Source of the DNA: Brasilonema angustatum HA4187-MV1
GTDB taxonomy: Bacteria > Cyanobacteriota > Cyanobacteriia > Cyanobacteriales > Nostocaceae
Length of the DNA stretch: 64,000 nt
Reading direction: 5' to 3'
Assembly: GCA_019359695.1 (NCBI GenBank)
Contig: JAHHGV010000030.1
Location: 1-64,000, forward strand
Shown: piece by piece, positions 1 to 7,487 of the stretch
Layout of the letters: every line of letters begins with the position of its first letter
Numbering within the stretch: position 1 is the first letter of the stretch
Translations under genes and position numbers: made by a program
Notes under the pieces: model-generated
The model's input: only the letters and a program-made list of their open reading frames with translations
The model's database searches: none
What the model was told of the DNA's origin: nothing

Positions 1-659
1 TTTCAACTCTATCTCATGATTTGATTCAAAGTTTTATTTTGTGATTGGCGCGAAAAGCCTAAATTTGCGTTAACTTTTTTCCAATTTATGGTTCAAAAAT
101 TTTCCCACATTATGATTCAAAGGACAGATCGCCCCGATATACAACCCGCTGGCGCGAGTTGCCTGTCTGCCGTTAAATAACGTGGGAACCATTTGAGGTA
201 AATTCATTCGTCGAATGTTCTCCTGATTCTTTAACTATTCTGACTCCTGAATTCTTATTTTGTTTTCTTACAAGTTTTGCATTGACTCCTTTCTAAAAGG
301 ATACCCCAACCCTCCTGTTAAGGATGCTTCCCAAAGCTCTTTAAATGTCCTGTTTTGGGGGGTTAAGACGGGTGTCTGCTACTACCCTAGCCAGAACCTA
401 TTGAATTGCTTCTACGGGCTGAAAAAGGGCTATTACGGGCTTTTTATATCTAAAGGGTTACAGTTTAAAGTTAATATTTACTTATAGTTTTATGGTGTTT
501 CTGACTTTTTATGTAAAGCACTTTTTTGTCCGCTGTGTTTTATATTAATTACTATATTTTCTTTGTGACGTGTATAGCCTTCATATCACTATATTTTCTT
601 AAACTATATGTGTTATAGCGCCGTCAAATTGTTTGTTTCAGCCATTCTGCTTGGATTTC
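1..659. other. Gene-free, AT-rich stretch before the iterons
   Basis: No convincing gene is seen. A 75-codon open frame at 260-487 starts with TTG, has no ribosome site and resembles nothing known. The first 120 bases carry three related motifs of the form ATG(A/G)TTCAAA (about 15-30, 88-97 and 113-121), which could be weak protein-binding repeats. From about 440 to 640 the sequence is very rich in A and T and lies directly beside the iteron array, as an origin unwinding region would. That role is inference from position and composition. Confidence 0.4.
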
Positions 660-790
660 TTTGTAGAAAATCAGCGGTTTCTTTGTAGAAAATCAGCGGT
701 CTAAGTCCGAATTCTTTGTAGAAAATCAGCGGTCATCTGAAAAAATCTTTTGTAGAAAATCAGCGGTCACATTTGTAGAAAATCAGCGGT
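660..790 (+). repeat. Five-copy 19-bp iteron array, candidate oriV
   Basis: Five exact direct copies of TTTGTAGAAAATCAGCGGT occur at 660-678, 682-700, 715-733, 749-767 and 772-790. Start-to-start distances are 22, 33, 34 and 23 bp, close to two or three helical turns, so all copies face the same side of the DNA. The array lies about 280 bp beyond the stop codon of the RepA_C-type initiator and next to an AT-rich stretch, the usual layout of an iteron-controlled plasmid origin. I did not find a clear DnaA box. The 278 bases between the array and repA hold no supported gene. Confidence 0.9.
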
Positions 791-1068
791 CTACGGTATT
801 TGAAACTTGTTGCTTTTTCGCGCTTTCATGTGAAACACAATCATAAAAATATTCTTTCTGGCTTGTTTTAAAGTGATTGCTAGCCAGTGATATCCGTAAG
901 TGACACTTGTTCTTCGTGACACATGATTGAAGAAAAAGTCAGCATGGGATGCGCCCTTGCACTCTACAGGAATCAGAATCAATTAGTTGACGGTAGTACC
1001 CGCCAGTCGTACAGAACTCATACTGATGCCTCTATTCTTTCTTGTTAAGGCATAGAGTTTAAAGGAGT

Positions 1069-2277
1069 TTACGGCAACTTTAGAACCTTTTTACTGACAA
1101 AGCCCAGAAATGCCTTATCAACATTCCTTATCCGTTCGCCTTTGCTACGGGCGTACTCATAAAACTGTCGTTCCAGTTCGTATTGGCACCAGCCAGTTCC
1201 GGCATTAACAATTATATAAACGGCTGACTCAAATGCTTTACTGGATATTTGAATCTTTTTAGATGTGTCCCCTATTTTCGCTGAATTACCAGTATTTTCA
1301 TGGGCTGGCATATTCAGTTTTTTAAGGGATTTTCTAACCGAAGGAACACTAGGTTTTATCGTGATACCTTTGGTATCAAAAGCGTAGTCAAACCAGGGAT
1401 AGACGTTTTTCACCTTTTCAACGACTATCTTAAAATGCCTTCTAAATTCGTACATACTGCCATAGTCCGCTCCAAACTGGCTTTCTAGAATGCTCCATGA
1501 CATAAACTGAGGTTTATCCTTCTGCTGGGCAGCATAGGTACGGAGAGTCGCCCAACTATAGACATCGAGGGCGAAAGAGGAGTTTTTGACTGCCTGCAAC
1601 GCTCTCAGATCTAAGGGGATAGGGTTACTGGTTATTGCTTTAAAGAAGTTCTCAGTCAGTTCAACATAACTGCCATGATCGATGGGTAATTGTCGGTTAT
1701 TACGCTCTGTCCAAAAGGTAAACTTGTCAGCGGCACTCAGGTTAATCCACGATTCGTAGTGCTTGCCGTTAATCTCTCCTGAATATTGAAAAGAAATTTT
1801 AGCGTTGAATAATCGCCGCCATTGTTCAAGAAGTCGGTTGTAGTCGCTGCGTTGTCCCCTGCGGTTGGGGTCTAGCCCCAATTCTCGCATGAAATCAGCC
1901 AGACTGTCTCCCATTTTGATGTTTCGGTTGCCCGTGCGAACAGCTTCCGCCGTGAGCCAGAAAATCAGAAGCCGGGGAATGCTGCCGTAAGGGTAGCCGC
2001 AGGATTTTTTTCGGTTAAAGTCCCATCCTGGCTGAATGCCAAGGGTATAGTTTCCGTTGCGCCGTTCCCAAGCGGGGACAGTATCACCAGGATTGCGGTG
2101 GGGTAATGTTGCCTGAACCAGTTCACGGGGGGTATAAGCAACTTCTTTCAATGAAGGCGGCGCGTTGACAATCAAAGAGGAGGCATCTTCTATACGGGTA
2201 ATGATGGGAGTTTTCTTGATGACATGGTTCATCTGAATTATTTCCCCCGCAATCTTTTTTATTGATAGCCGCTTCAT
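1069..2277 (-). CDS. repA: RepA_C-type plasmid replication initiator
   Basis: 402-residue protein. Residues about 60-330 match what I know of the plasmid RepA_C initiator family: the stretch around GYPYGSIPRLLIFWLTAEA (near residue 94), followed by MGDSLADFMRELGL and a winged-helix-like basic region, is characteristic. Such proteins bind iterons and open the plasmid origin; five exact iterons lie downstream at 660-790. The C-terminal 70 residues are a less conserved basic tail. The gene starts at an ATG at 2277; an alternative in-frame ATG lies 15 codons in. The family assignment is from recognition, the iteron partnership is inferred from proximity. A second, unrelated replication gene (CyRepA1 type) lies at 30001-33615. 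Confidence 0.85.
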   Translation of the reverse strand: MKRLSIKKIAGEIIQMNHVIKKTPIITRIEDASSLIVNAPPSLKEVAYTPRELVQATLPHRNPGDTVPAWERRNGNYTLGIQPGWDFNRKKSCGYPYGSIPRLLIFWLTAEAVRTGNRNIKMGDSLADFMRELGLDPNRRGQRSDYNRLLEQWRRLFNAKISFQYSGEINGKHYESWINLSAADKFTFWTERNNRQLPIDHGSYVELTENFFKAITSNPIPLDLRALQAVKNSSFALDVYSWATLRTYAAQQKDKPQFMSWSILESQFGADYGSMYEFRRHFKIVVEKVKNVYPWFDYAFDTKGITIKPSVPSVRKSLKKLNMPAHENTGNSAKIGDTSKKIQISSKAFESAVYIIVNAGTGWCQYELERQFYEYARSKGERIRNVDKAFLGFVSKKVLKLP

Positions 2278-2587
2278 TTTGGGCTGCTCGATTGCTCTTT
2301 TTGTATGGTGCTTAATTTATATTCCTCTTCAGACATTTAAGGCAAGTTCTTCTTTCTTTCCAAGCATTATAAAAAGAATCATTCTATGTGTTGCAGTTAT
2401 TCAAGGGCTGGAATGACGCTTTTAAAAGCCTGTCAAAAATAACTAATTCAATACATAAAACTAATTGAAATCAACTAAAAATTAGTGCAAAATCGAATTT
2501 AATCAGTCGCTTTGCGTACATCCGCTTCTTTTCAATCAGCGGATTTTTTTAAACATTTTACTGTTTTGAATATTGAGGATTAGAACT
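2278..2587. other. repA leader region between divergent genes
   Basis: This 310-base region separates repA (minus) from a plus-strand gene starting at 2588. It is AT-rich, with several ACTAATT-like repeats around 2440-2490. At its right end is a terminator-like hairpin (2520-2550). No gene of its own is seen. It must hold the repA promoter and may hold a plus-strand antisense RNA ending at the hairpin; that is a hypothesis only. Confidence 0.4.
2520..2550 (+). terminator. Terminator-like hairpin before the 2588 gene
   Basis: ATCCGC (2520-2525) pairs with GCGGAT (2539-2544) and is followed by a run of seven T on the plus strand. It sits upstream of, not after, a plus-strand gene, within the divergent repA leader. 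It could end a short antisense transcript across the repA leader or act as an attenuator. Part of the stem, AATCAGCGG, equals the 3' half of the iteron. Confidence 0.55.
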
Positions 2588-3157
2588 ATGCAGTCTTTCG
2601 CACTTGCAGCAGAACTCTTCGTGGTTGTTTTTTCGTTTATTTGTTGGTTGACCTATGTTCCAACAGAAACAACAGATATGAGCCAAACAATCAATCAAGA
2701 CATTTTCCAGGAACAAAGTAATGTTGTTGAGGAAATTTTTAATATCGTTTCATCTGAAATCAAAGAGTCAAATGAAACGTCTCTCGTAGAAGAAACGACT
2801 TCAAATGAAACGTATCTCGTAGAAAAAATTACTTCAAATGATTCTACCACAATCGATATTCCATCTCCGTGGGACGAAACATTAGTTATTGACTCGACTG
2901 TTCAGCCAACGCTTGTGTCTAATGAACAGGAACACGCATCAATTTATCAAAGAATTGAGAACCTTACACTTGTTCAGGCTCGACAAATCGCTTCCAAACT
3001 CAGAGAAATGAAGATGATTGCGCCTGACACAAAACTCAGTGGTAAGGGAATCGGTAAGAAGTATTTGGTGGAATTAATCAGCGAGCGCATCTTTGAACAC
3101 AAAGAAGCTATCGCAGAAATTATAGACCAAATTATTGAGCAAACAGTTATTTCATGA
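2588..3157 (+). CDS. Membrane-anchored protein with SAP/Rho-N-like C-terminal domain
   Basis: I do not recognise a named family for the whole protein. From the ATG at 2588 it starts MQSFALAAELFVVVFSFICW, a single hydrophobic segment, then a Ser/Thr/Glu-rich linker with repeated SNET motifs, then a helical C-terminal domain (LTLVQARQIASKLREM and KKYLVELISERI) that resembles SAP or Rho-N-type helix-extended-helix modules. The same kind of module ends the protein at 3614-4204. GAGG at 2575-2578 is a good ribosome site nine bases before ATG 2588; a TTG at 2573 is the alternative start. It is the first of a co-directional run of small genes next to repA. Confidence 0.7.
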   Translation: MQSFALAAELFVVVFSFICWLTYVPTETTDMSQTINQDIFQEQSNVVEEIFNIVSSEIKESNETSLVEETTSNETYLVEKITSNDSTTIDIPSPWDETLVIDSTVQPTLVSNEQEHASIYQRIENLTLVQARQIASKLREMKMIAPDTKLSGKGIGKKYLVELISERIFEHKEAIAEIIDQIIEQTVIS

Positions 3158-3599
3158 GGTGAAATATTATCAAGCTCAAACTAGAAATAGTGCAGCTTGT
3201 TCTATGTCTTCCGCATTAGACAAGTTAGCTACTTTTGATGACACAGATCCATCTCTTGAATCTGCCAAAGCTTTTCTCTCGCAAGCAGTTTTTTTGATGG
3301 ATGAATATTACCGAACTTGGCACTCGATTATCTGGATTAAATCTAATCGAAATACGAAGAATCGAGTGCAGTCACAATTGAATCACCTTGCCTTTGATGC
3401 CTACACAGCATTTTCAAAGGTTAAAGAACTTCTTGATGAATACGTCGATAGTCAAATTGAAAAGGAACGAAAAGGCGAGTTAGTTAAATCTCCCCCTCAA
3501 TGGTGGAACGACATGTCAACCAGTTTAACACTCGCTGAAAGTTCTTTTCAAAAAGAATATCGCTACAGCATTTTAAGCAAGCAAATACGTTTATTTTAG
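3135..3599 (+). CDS. Unknown helical protein, start uncertain
   Basis: The frame overlaps the end of the preceding gene by 23 bases from a TTG at 3135; other possible starts are GTG 3159 and ATG 3204, none with a convincing ribosome site. The product (up to 154 residues) is soluble and helical, with Trp-rich pieces (YYRTWHSIIWIKS and PPQWWNDM), and shows no motif I can assign. Translational coupling to the preceding gene is likely because of the overlap. It belongs to the small-gene run between repA and the 6-kb terminator. Confidence 0.6.
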   Translation: MSKQLFHEVKYYQAQTRNSAACSMSSALDKLATFDDTDPSLESAKAFLSQAVFLMDEYYRTWHSIIWIKSNRNTKNRVQSQLNHLAFDAYTAFSKVKELLDEYVDSQIEKERKGELVKSPPQWWNDMSTSLTLAESSFQKEYRYSILSKQIRLF

Positions 3600-3613
3600 T
3601 TGAGGTAAGTACG

Positions 3614-4204
3614 ATGTTTGCAACAACTTTTGCATTCTCTGACAATGGGTTTACTCTCAAAGTAGATCCTAATCTTGGAAAAGCAACACAGATGTGGTTA
3701 CATAATCAGAAATGTATTTTTCAAACACTTCCCTTAGAAAGTTATACTCTGTTTGAAATTGCATCTGCGCCTAACGGAGTTATCCAAAGATTAAGCAGCA
3801 ATTATTTATCATCTGCCAATGATAATGATGAAGTTCAGCATCAAGTTGACTCTCTTCGTAACTGCGTTGAAAAATCTTGCTGGAAATCTATTCTGGAAGA
3901 AACGTCACAATGGTCAAACGATTTGAAAAAAAGAGTTTGGCTGAAACTTTCTACATCAGAAAAACAGACGATTCACCACATTGCGAAAATGCATAAATTT
4001 TCTGATACGCTGTCAGATCTTAAGCTTTCAGATATCAAGAAAGTTATCACGATTTTGAAAGAGGTAGAAATACTTCCCAAGAACGTAAAAGTCACTAAAG
4101 ACTCTAAACAAGAAGATTTGGTCGATATGCTGAAAGAACTTCTGACTACACATGAGAAGTTTTTGTCAGCCGCTTTGACACTTGTTTCAAGTGATTGCGA
4201 ATAA
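3614..4204 (+). CDS. Unknown protein with SAP/Rho-N-like C-terminal domain
   Basis: 196 residues starting at an ATG with GAGG upstream (TTGAGGTAAGTACG). The N-terminal two thirds are unrecognised. The C-terminal region reads LKLSDIKKVITILKEVEILP then VTKDSKQEDLVDMLKELL, which aligns by eye with the C-terminal domain of the 2588-3157 product (same spacing of hydrophobic helices, K..LV.l..E at the end). Such two-helix modules often bind DNA or RNA, so a nucleic-acid role is possible; this is inference. It starts 14 bases after the preceding stop. Confidence 0.7.
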   Translation: MFATTFAFSDNGFTLKVDPNLGKATQMWLHNQKCIFQTLPLESYTLFEIASAPNGVIQRLSSNYLSSANDNDEVQHQVDSLRNCVEKSCWKSILEETSQWSNDLKKRVWLKLSTSEKQTIHHIAKMHKFSDTLSDLKLSDIKKVITILKEVEILPKNVKVTKDSKQEDLVDMLKELLTTHEKFLSAALTLVSSDCE

Positions 4205-4345
4205 TCTTTCTGTTTTAGCTTTCAATAGATACCCTAGAAATCTTGATGAAGAGTAACACGTAAGCACATTTAAGTTCTTCACTTGATTTTTAAGGGGTAT
4301 CTTTTTCTTTATTTCAATATTGTCTCACAATTTGGACTCATAGAT

Positions 4346-4768
4346 ATGGAATTCAGTCAATTGAATGAAAGACAGATTGCAACTATTCTTGCTTCTCTGC
4401 GCTTGTTTCAAATTGAAGCAGAAAAGTACGATATGGTTGAAAAGTTTCCTGACCATTTTGAATCAGGTAACATTACGCCTTTATCTGTTGATGAAATTGA
4501 TTTTCTGTGTGAGCAAATTAATGCTGGTATCCAGATAAAGTCTACGATGCAAAACTTTAATCCAGAAGATATAGCATATGTAACGCAGGAGTTTGTACGC
4601 CAAGATTGCGGTATTTATGGAGTTAAACTTGTCGATGCAGACTGTGATGTCATCATTGATGAAGTGAAAAAATTGGCTCAACAGGGAAACTTTCATCATA
4701 CAGGGGTTTATTGGATTGCCAATTACCTAGCTGCTGAAGGGAGAATTCACCCTAACGTGCCTTATTAA
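4346..4768 (+). CDS. Unknown acidic protein of a repA-linked cluster
   Basis: 140 residues from ATG 4346; the frame remains open back to a TTG at 4283 but that extension is hydrophobic and out of keeping. The protein starts MEFSQLNERQIATILASLR and is acidic and helical, ending in YWIANYLAAEGRIHPNVPY. No catalytic motif or membrane segment is visible. It is separated by about 140 bases from the preceding gene and followed by two strong hairpins. Confidence 0.6.
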   Translation: MEFSQLNERQIATILASLRLFQIEAEKYDMVEKFPDHFESGNITPLSVDEIDFLCEQINAGIQIKSTMQNFNPEDIAYVTQEFVRQDCGIYGVKLVDADCDVIIDEVKKLAQQGNFHHTGVYWIANYLAAEGRIHPNVPY

Positions 4769-4812
4769 TTGACCTTTTATTGCAGTAAGTCACCTGACTT
4801 ATCAGCTTTTTT

Positions 4813-4842
4813 GCAAGCCGCCCCTTACTTTAGGCGGCTTGC
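4813..4842. repeat. GC-rich hairpin after the 4346-4768 gene
   Basis: GCAAGCCGCC (4813-4822) and GGCGGCTTGC (4833-4842) form a perfect 10-bp stem with a 10-base loop. It lies 45 bases after a stop codon, where a terminator would be expected, but no T-run follows on the plus strand. Confidence 0.7.
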
Positions 4843-4908
4843 CTACTTTAGTAACTTGTTACAAACCTCCACGAGTCAATTCAGAAATCAAACCGGATTC
4901 CTATAACA

Positions 4909-4934
4909 CTTGCTTACTTCAGTAAGTAAGCAAG
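4909..4934. repeat. Perfect 11-bp inverted repeat of AAGTAAG units
   Basis: CTTGCTTACTT (4909-4919) and AAGTAAGCAAG (4924-4934) are perfect inverted arms around CAGT. The sequence is built from short TAAG/AAGTAAG units. It lies about 160 bases before the ATG at 5092 and could be an operator, a centromere-like site or a second hairpin terminator. Confidence 0.65.
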
Positions 4935-5091
4935 TAAGCACTGAGCCGTACAATTCTAGCCGAATAACAAAAATAGGATTTACCACTCTAAAGAAATAGA
5001 AATTTATCACTTTAGCTAATAATTTAAGTTGACTATTATTAAAACTATTTCCTAATTGAAGAATACAAATCTTCAGTAGCAGGAAAATTTT

Positions 5092-5991
5092 ATGAATAAA
5101 GGATTTAAAAAAGCTTTAGCAACAACAGGGGCGGCGCTTACCTTGTTTAGCTCAGGGGTATTGACAGGAAATATGTTATCTCAATCGAACAAACCATCAG
5201 AGGGAACAACAGATTCAAAAGAAGTTATGACACAGCAAGACTGGAAGACGTGGGAGGAAATCAAGCAAGATGCCTCGAATAATCTTCTATCGGATGCTTC
5301 TGTAGAAAAATTTCAGCAGACTTTTACGGTCGAAAAATTGCATGAGATGGGTGTTAAGGGTCAAAGAAACAGGCAGTTGAGAGATGAGTTAGAGTCTGTC
5401 AGTAATTCCGTTGCTGAACAAGTCTATAATATTGCATTCAACCGTAATGTCAGTTCTACGAATAGTAACTATGACAAGATTATAGAAATTGAAAATCTTA
5501 TGGATCAGGGAGGCTTAATATCAAAAGATAAACAAGTTTCAGCTAAGGCTTATGTTGTATATTCTCAGCGTGATTCATACAACTTTTTAGAATCAGGAGA
5601 CTCGGCAAAAAGGGCTGTCAAGATTTACAATAGTGTTGCTGATACTTCTCCGCAAAACACCGTAGATAATCAAGAAGTCGCAGAACGTCTTGTTAAGTCT
5701 TATGAAGAAGAAACTCTTCCTAAATTAATCCAAGTGCGTGACAGTATTTCATCAGCACGGAATAAGGCTGATGAAAACATTTTTCAAAAATTGGGAGCTT
5801 GGATAAATAACAGTATTTCAAATCCTCCTTTTAAAAGAGAAAAAAATGATAGTAGCTCACACACTAAAATACCATCAAATCAGTCTTTTGCAGATAGAAC
5901 TAAACAAATTGTTTCTAATACAATGCAAAGAACCCCATTGACCGAACAATCCCTAGCTATGATGGTTCATGGAGGTGCAGGACGCTCATGA
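5092..5991 (+). CDS. Secreted or membrane-anchored unknown protein
   Basis: 299 residues with an N-terminal signal-like segment (basic MNKGFKKA, then LATTGAALTLFSSGVLTG), followed by a hydrophilic, Ser/Asn/Gln-rich helical body (about residues 45-230) and a low-complexity tail. No catalytic motif is recognised. AGGA upstream of the ATG (GCAGGAAAATTTT) is a reasonable ribosome site. The gene ends just before a bidirectional terminator. Envelope or periplasm location is inferred from the signal segment. Confidence 0.7.
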   Translation: MNKGFKKALATTGAALTLFSSGVLTGNMLSQSNKPSEGTTDSKEVMTQQDWKTWEEIKQDASNNLLSDASVEKFQQTFTVEKLHEMGVKGQRNRQLRDELESVSNSVAEQVYNIAFNRNVSSTNSNYDKIIEIENLMDQGGLISKDKQVSAKAYVVYSQRDSYNFLESGDSAKRAVKIYNSVADTSPQNTVDNQEVAERLVKSYEEETLPKLIQVRDSISSARNKADENIFQKLGAWINNSISNPPFKREKNDSSSHTKIPSNQSFADRTKQIVSNTMQRTPLTEQSLAMMVHGGAGRS

Positions 5992-6009
5992 GTATTTTTT
6001 ATATAAACA

Positions 6010-6036
6010 AAAAAGCCAGCGTGATGCTGGCTTTTT
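6010..6036. terminator. Bidirectional intrinsic terminator
   Basis: AAAAAGCCAGC (6010-6020), loop GTGAT, GCTGGCTTTTT (6026-6036): a perfect 11-bp stem with T-runs on both strands. It lies between the convergent genes ending at 5991 (plus) and 6048 (minus) and should serve both. Confidence 0.92.
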
Positions 6037-6047
6037 GTTTGAGATAT

Positions 6048-7478
6048 TCAAGTCCTGATGAGTAAATTAACCGCTTTATGATGTTTCATTTTATCTCTTT
6101 CGTAAAGCCATTTTGGTACTTCCAAACTCAGCACCCATCCAGATGCTGTAAATACGGCAAGCCCTTCACAAACTGAGCGCTGAGGATGTCCTAAAAGTAA
6201 TCCAGTTGTCAGGGTAAACAGAAAGATTCCAGTTGCACACCCTAAGCAACAACCAAGGACAGTTAATTTCAGGCGATCATTGGAATTATAGTAGCTTCGT
6301 TCGGGGACACCATTTATCAGAGTAGTGCCCTCTTTTAGAAACTTGTAAGCAAGATAAACAAGTATTCCTAGCGTAAGCACAAAGACGATTCCTAATATTG
6401 CGACAGGCAATATAGCCAGTAATGTAACGCAAACAATCCAAGTTATTGCAAGTACAGCAACGATACTAACTAAGCCCACCAAAAATTGGACATTACCGAA
6501 GATGATAATAATAACAATTGCCGCAATTAAAGCAAAGAACGCTCCGGCAGTGGTATCACTGTATAAGGGGGCACTTGCCTTTGCTAACAGTGTTATCATC
6601 CAACGCCAGTCTGTAAGTTTTCCTCCAATAGCATTAAAATCTTTTGTTTTGACAACAGCACCATAGGAGAAAAACATCACTGCACTGGCAAGCGATGCCA
6701 ACTTGAACGGAAATTCTACTTTCCTGGCTACAGGTTCAATAATGCTAATTGTTTGGAAGGCTGTGTATGCTTCTTTTGCGTTACGAAAGCCATCTGTTAT
6801 CATTCTTTCCAAGAGGTTTTCAAATTCAGGGGTTATATGTTTATGGAGAGATGAAAAACCCCGTTTGAATACATCCAGGTAGGTTGTGCTTCGTCTGGTA
6901 ATGATTTGGATGATAATACTCCCTAAGCATTTTAGGTCGTAGCGCCAGCGTTCTTCGCGTGGTATATCAGGGTTTCTGGCAATTTTACCAAAATTGAGAA
7001 CGCAAACTTTAATGCTGCCATCACCTACGTACTCAATGAGAACATCCCCGATATTTAAACTGTGATGAAACTGTGCGAGGGTTTGAGATTGGGCATATTG
7101 TAATATTTCTAAGACTTGTTTCAGCAAGGATTCTATCTGTAGAAGCGTTAGCGCGTATCCTTCTTCCGGGCTTTCTCCAGCCATATAATCTATCACTAAG
7201 AACAGGCTTCCACAGTCTGAGGCATCTACATCTTTACACGCAAAAAAATCATGAGAAGAGGGGATACCTGGATGAGAAAGATTTTTTAAAGTTTCATACT
7301 CTAAAGATAATTCTCTAAGCATTTTTTGTTCGTCCTCTGCACCATTGTAACGGTATTCTTTGAGGACAAACTGCTCACCAGTGTCAATTTTTTGAGCTAA
7401 CCAGACAGCATATTCTGGATAATACGATTGGCTTAATTCTTCTTGGAGATTGTAGCCATGTCTAGAAATATCAATCAT
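6048..7478 (-). CDS. Membrane-anchored pseudokinase (Ser/Thr kinase fold)
   Basis: 476 residues. Residues about 8-245 follow a Hanks-type Ser/Thr kinase: VLKEY with the ATP lysine K40, helix-C-type glutamate near E60, the hinge region LFLVIDYMAGESPEEG. The catalytic loop is FHHSLNIGDVLI (137-148), so the HRD aspartate is replaced by serine 140, and DFG is NFG (162-164). Both catalytic aspartates are therefore missing and the protein is predicted to be a pseudokinase. The C-terminal half has several hydrophobic segments (about 275-370 and 410-440). It starts 9 bases after the stop of a DUF4407 membrane protein and is probably co-transcribed with it. Confidence 0.8.
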   Translation of the reverse strand: MIDISRHGYNLQEELSQSYYPEYAVWLAQKIDTGEQFVLKEYRYNGAEDEQKMLRELSLEYETLKNLSHPGIPSSHDFFACKDVDASDCGSLFLVIDYMAGESPEEGYALTLLQIESLLKQVLEILQYAQSQTLAQFHHSLNIGDVLIEYVGDGSIKVCVLNFGKIARNPDIPREERWRYDLKCLGSIIIQIITRRSTTYLDVFKRGFSSLHKHITPEFENLLERMITDGFRNAKEAYTAFQTISIIEPVARKVEFPFKLASLASAVMFFSYGAVVKTKDFNAIGGKLTDWRWMITLLAKASAPLYSDTTAGAFFALIAAIVIIIIFGNVQFLVGLVSIVAVLAITWIVCVTLLAILPVAILGIVFVLTLGILVYLAYKFLKEGTTLINGVPERSYYNSNDRLKLTVLGCCLGCATGIFLFTLTTGLLLGHPQRSVCEGLAVFTASGWVLSLEVPKWLYERDKMKHHKAVNLLIRT

Positions 7479-7487
7479 AAAAGCTCC

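Noticed and set aside
260-487. 75-codon open frame on the plus strand
   Set aside because: TTG start without ribosome site, odd composition and no recognisable feature; lies in the AT-rich origin-side region.
791-982. 63-codon minus-strand frame between iterons and repA
   Set aside because: No ribosome site, no family resemblance; its end abuts the last iteron, better seen as origin DNA.
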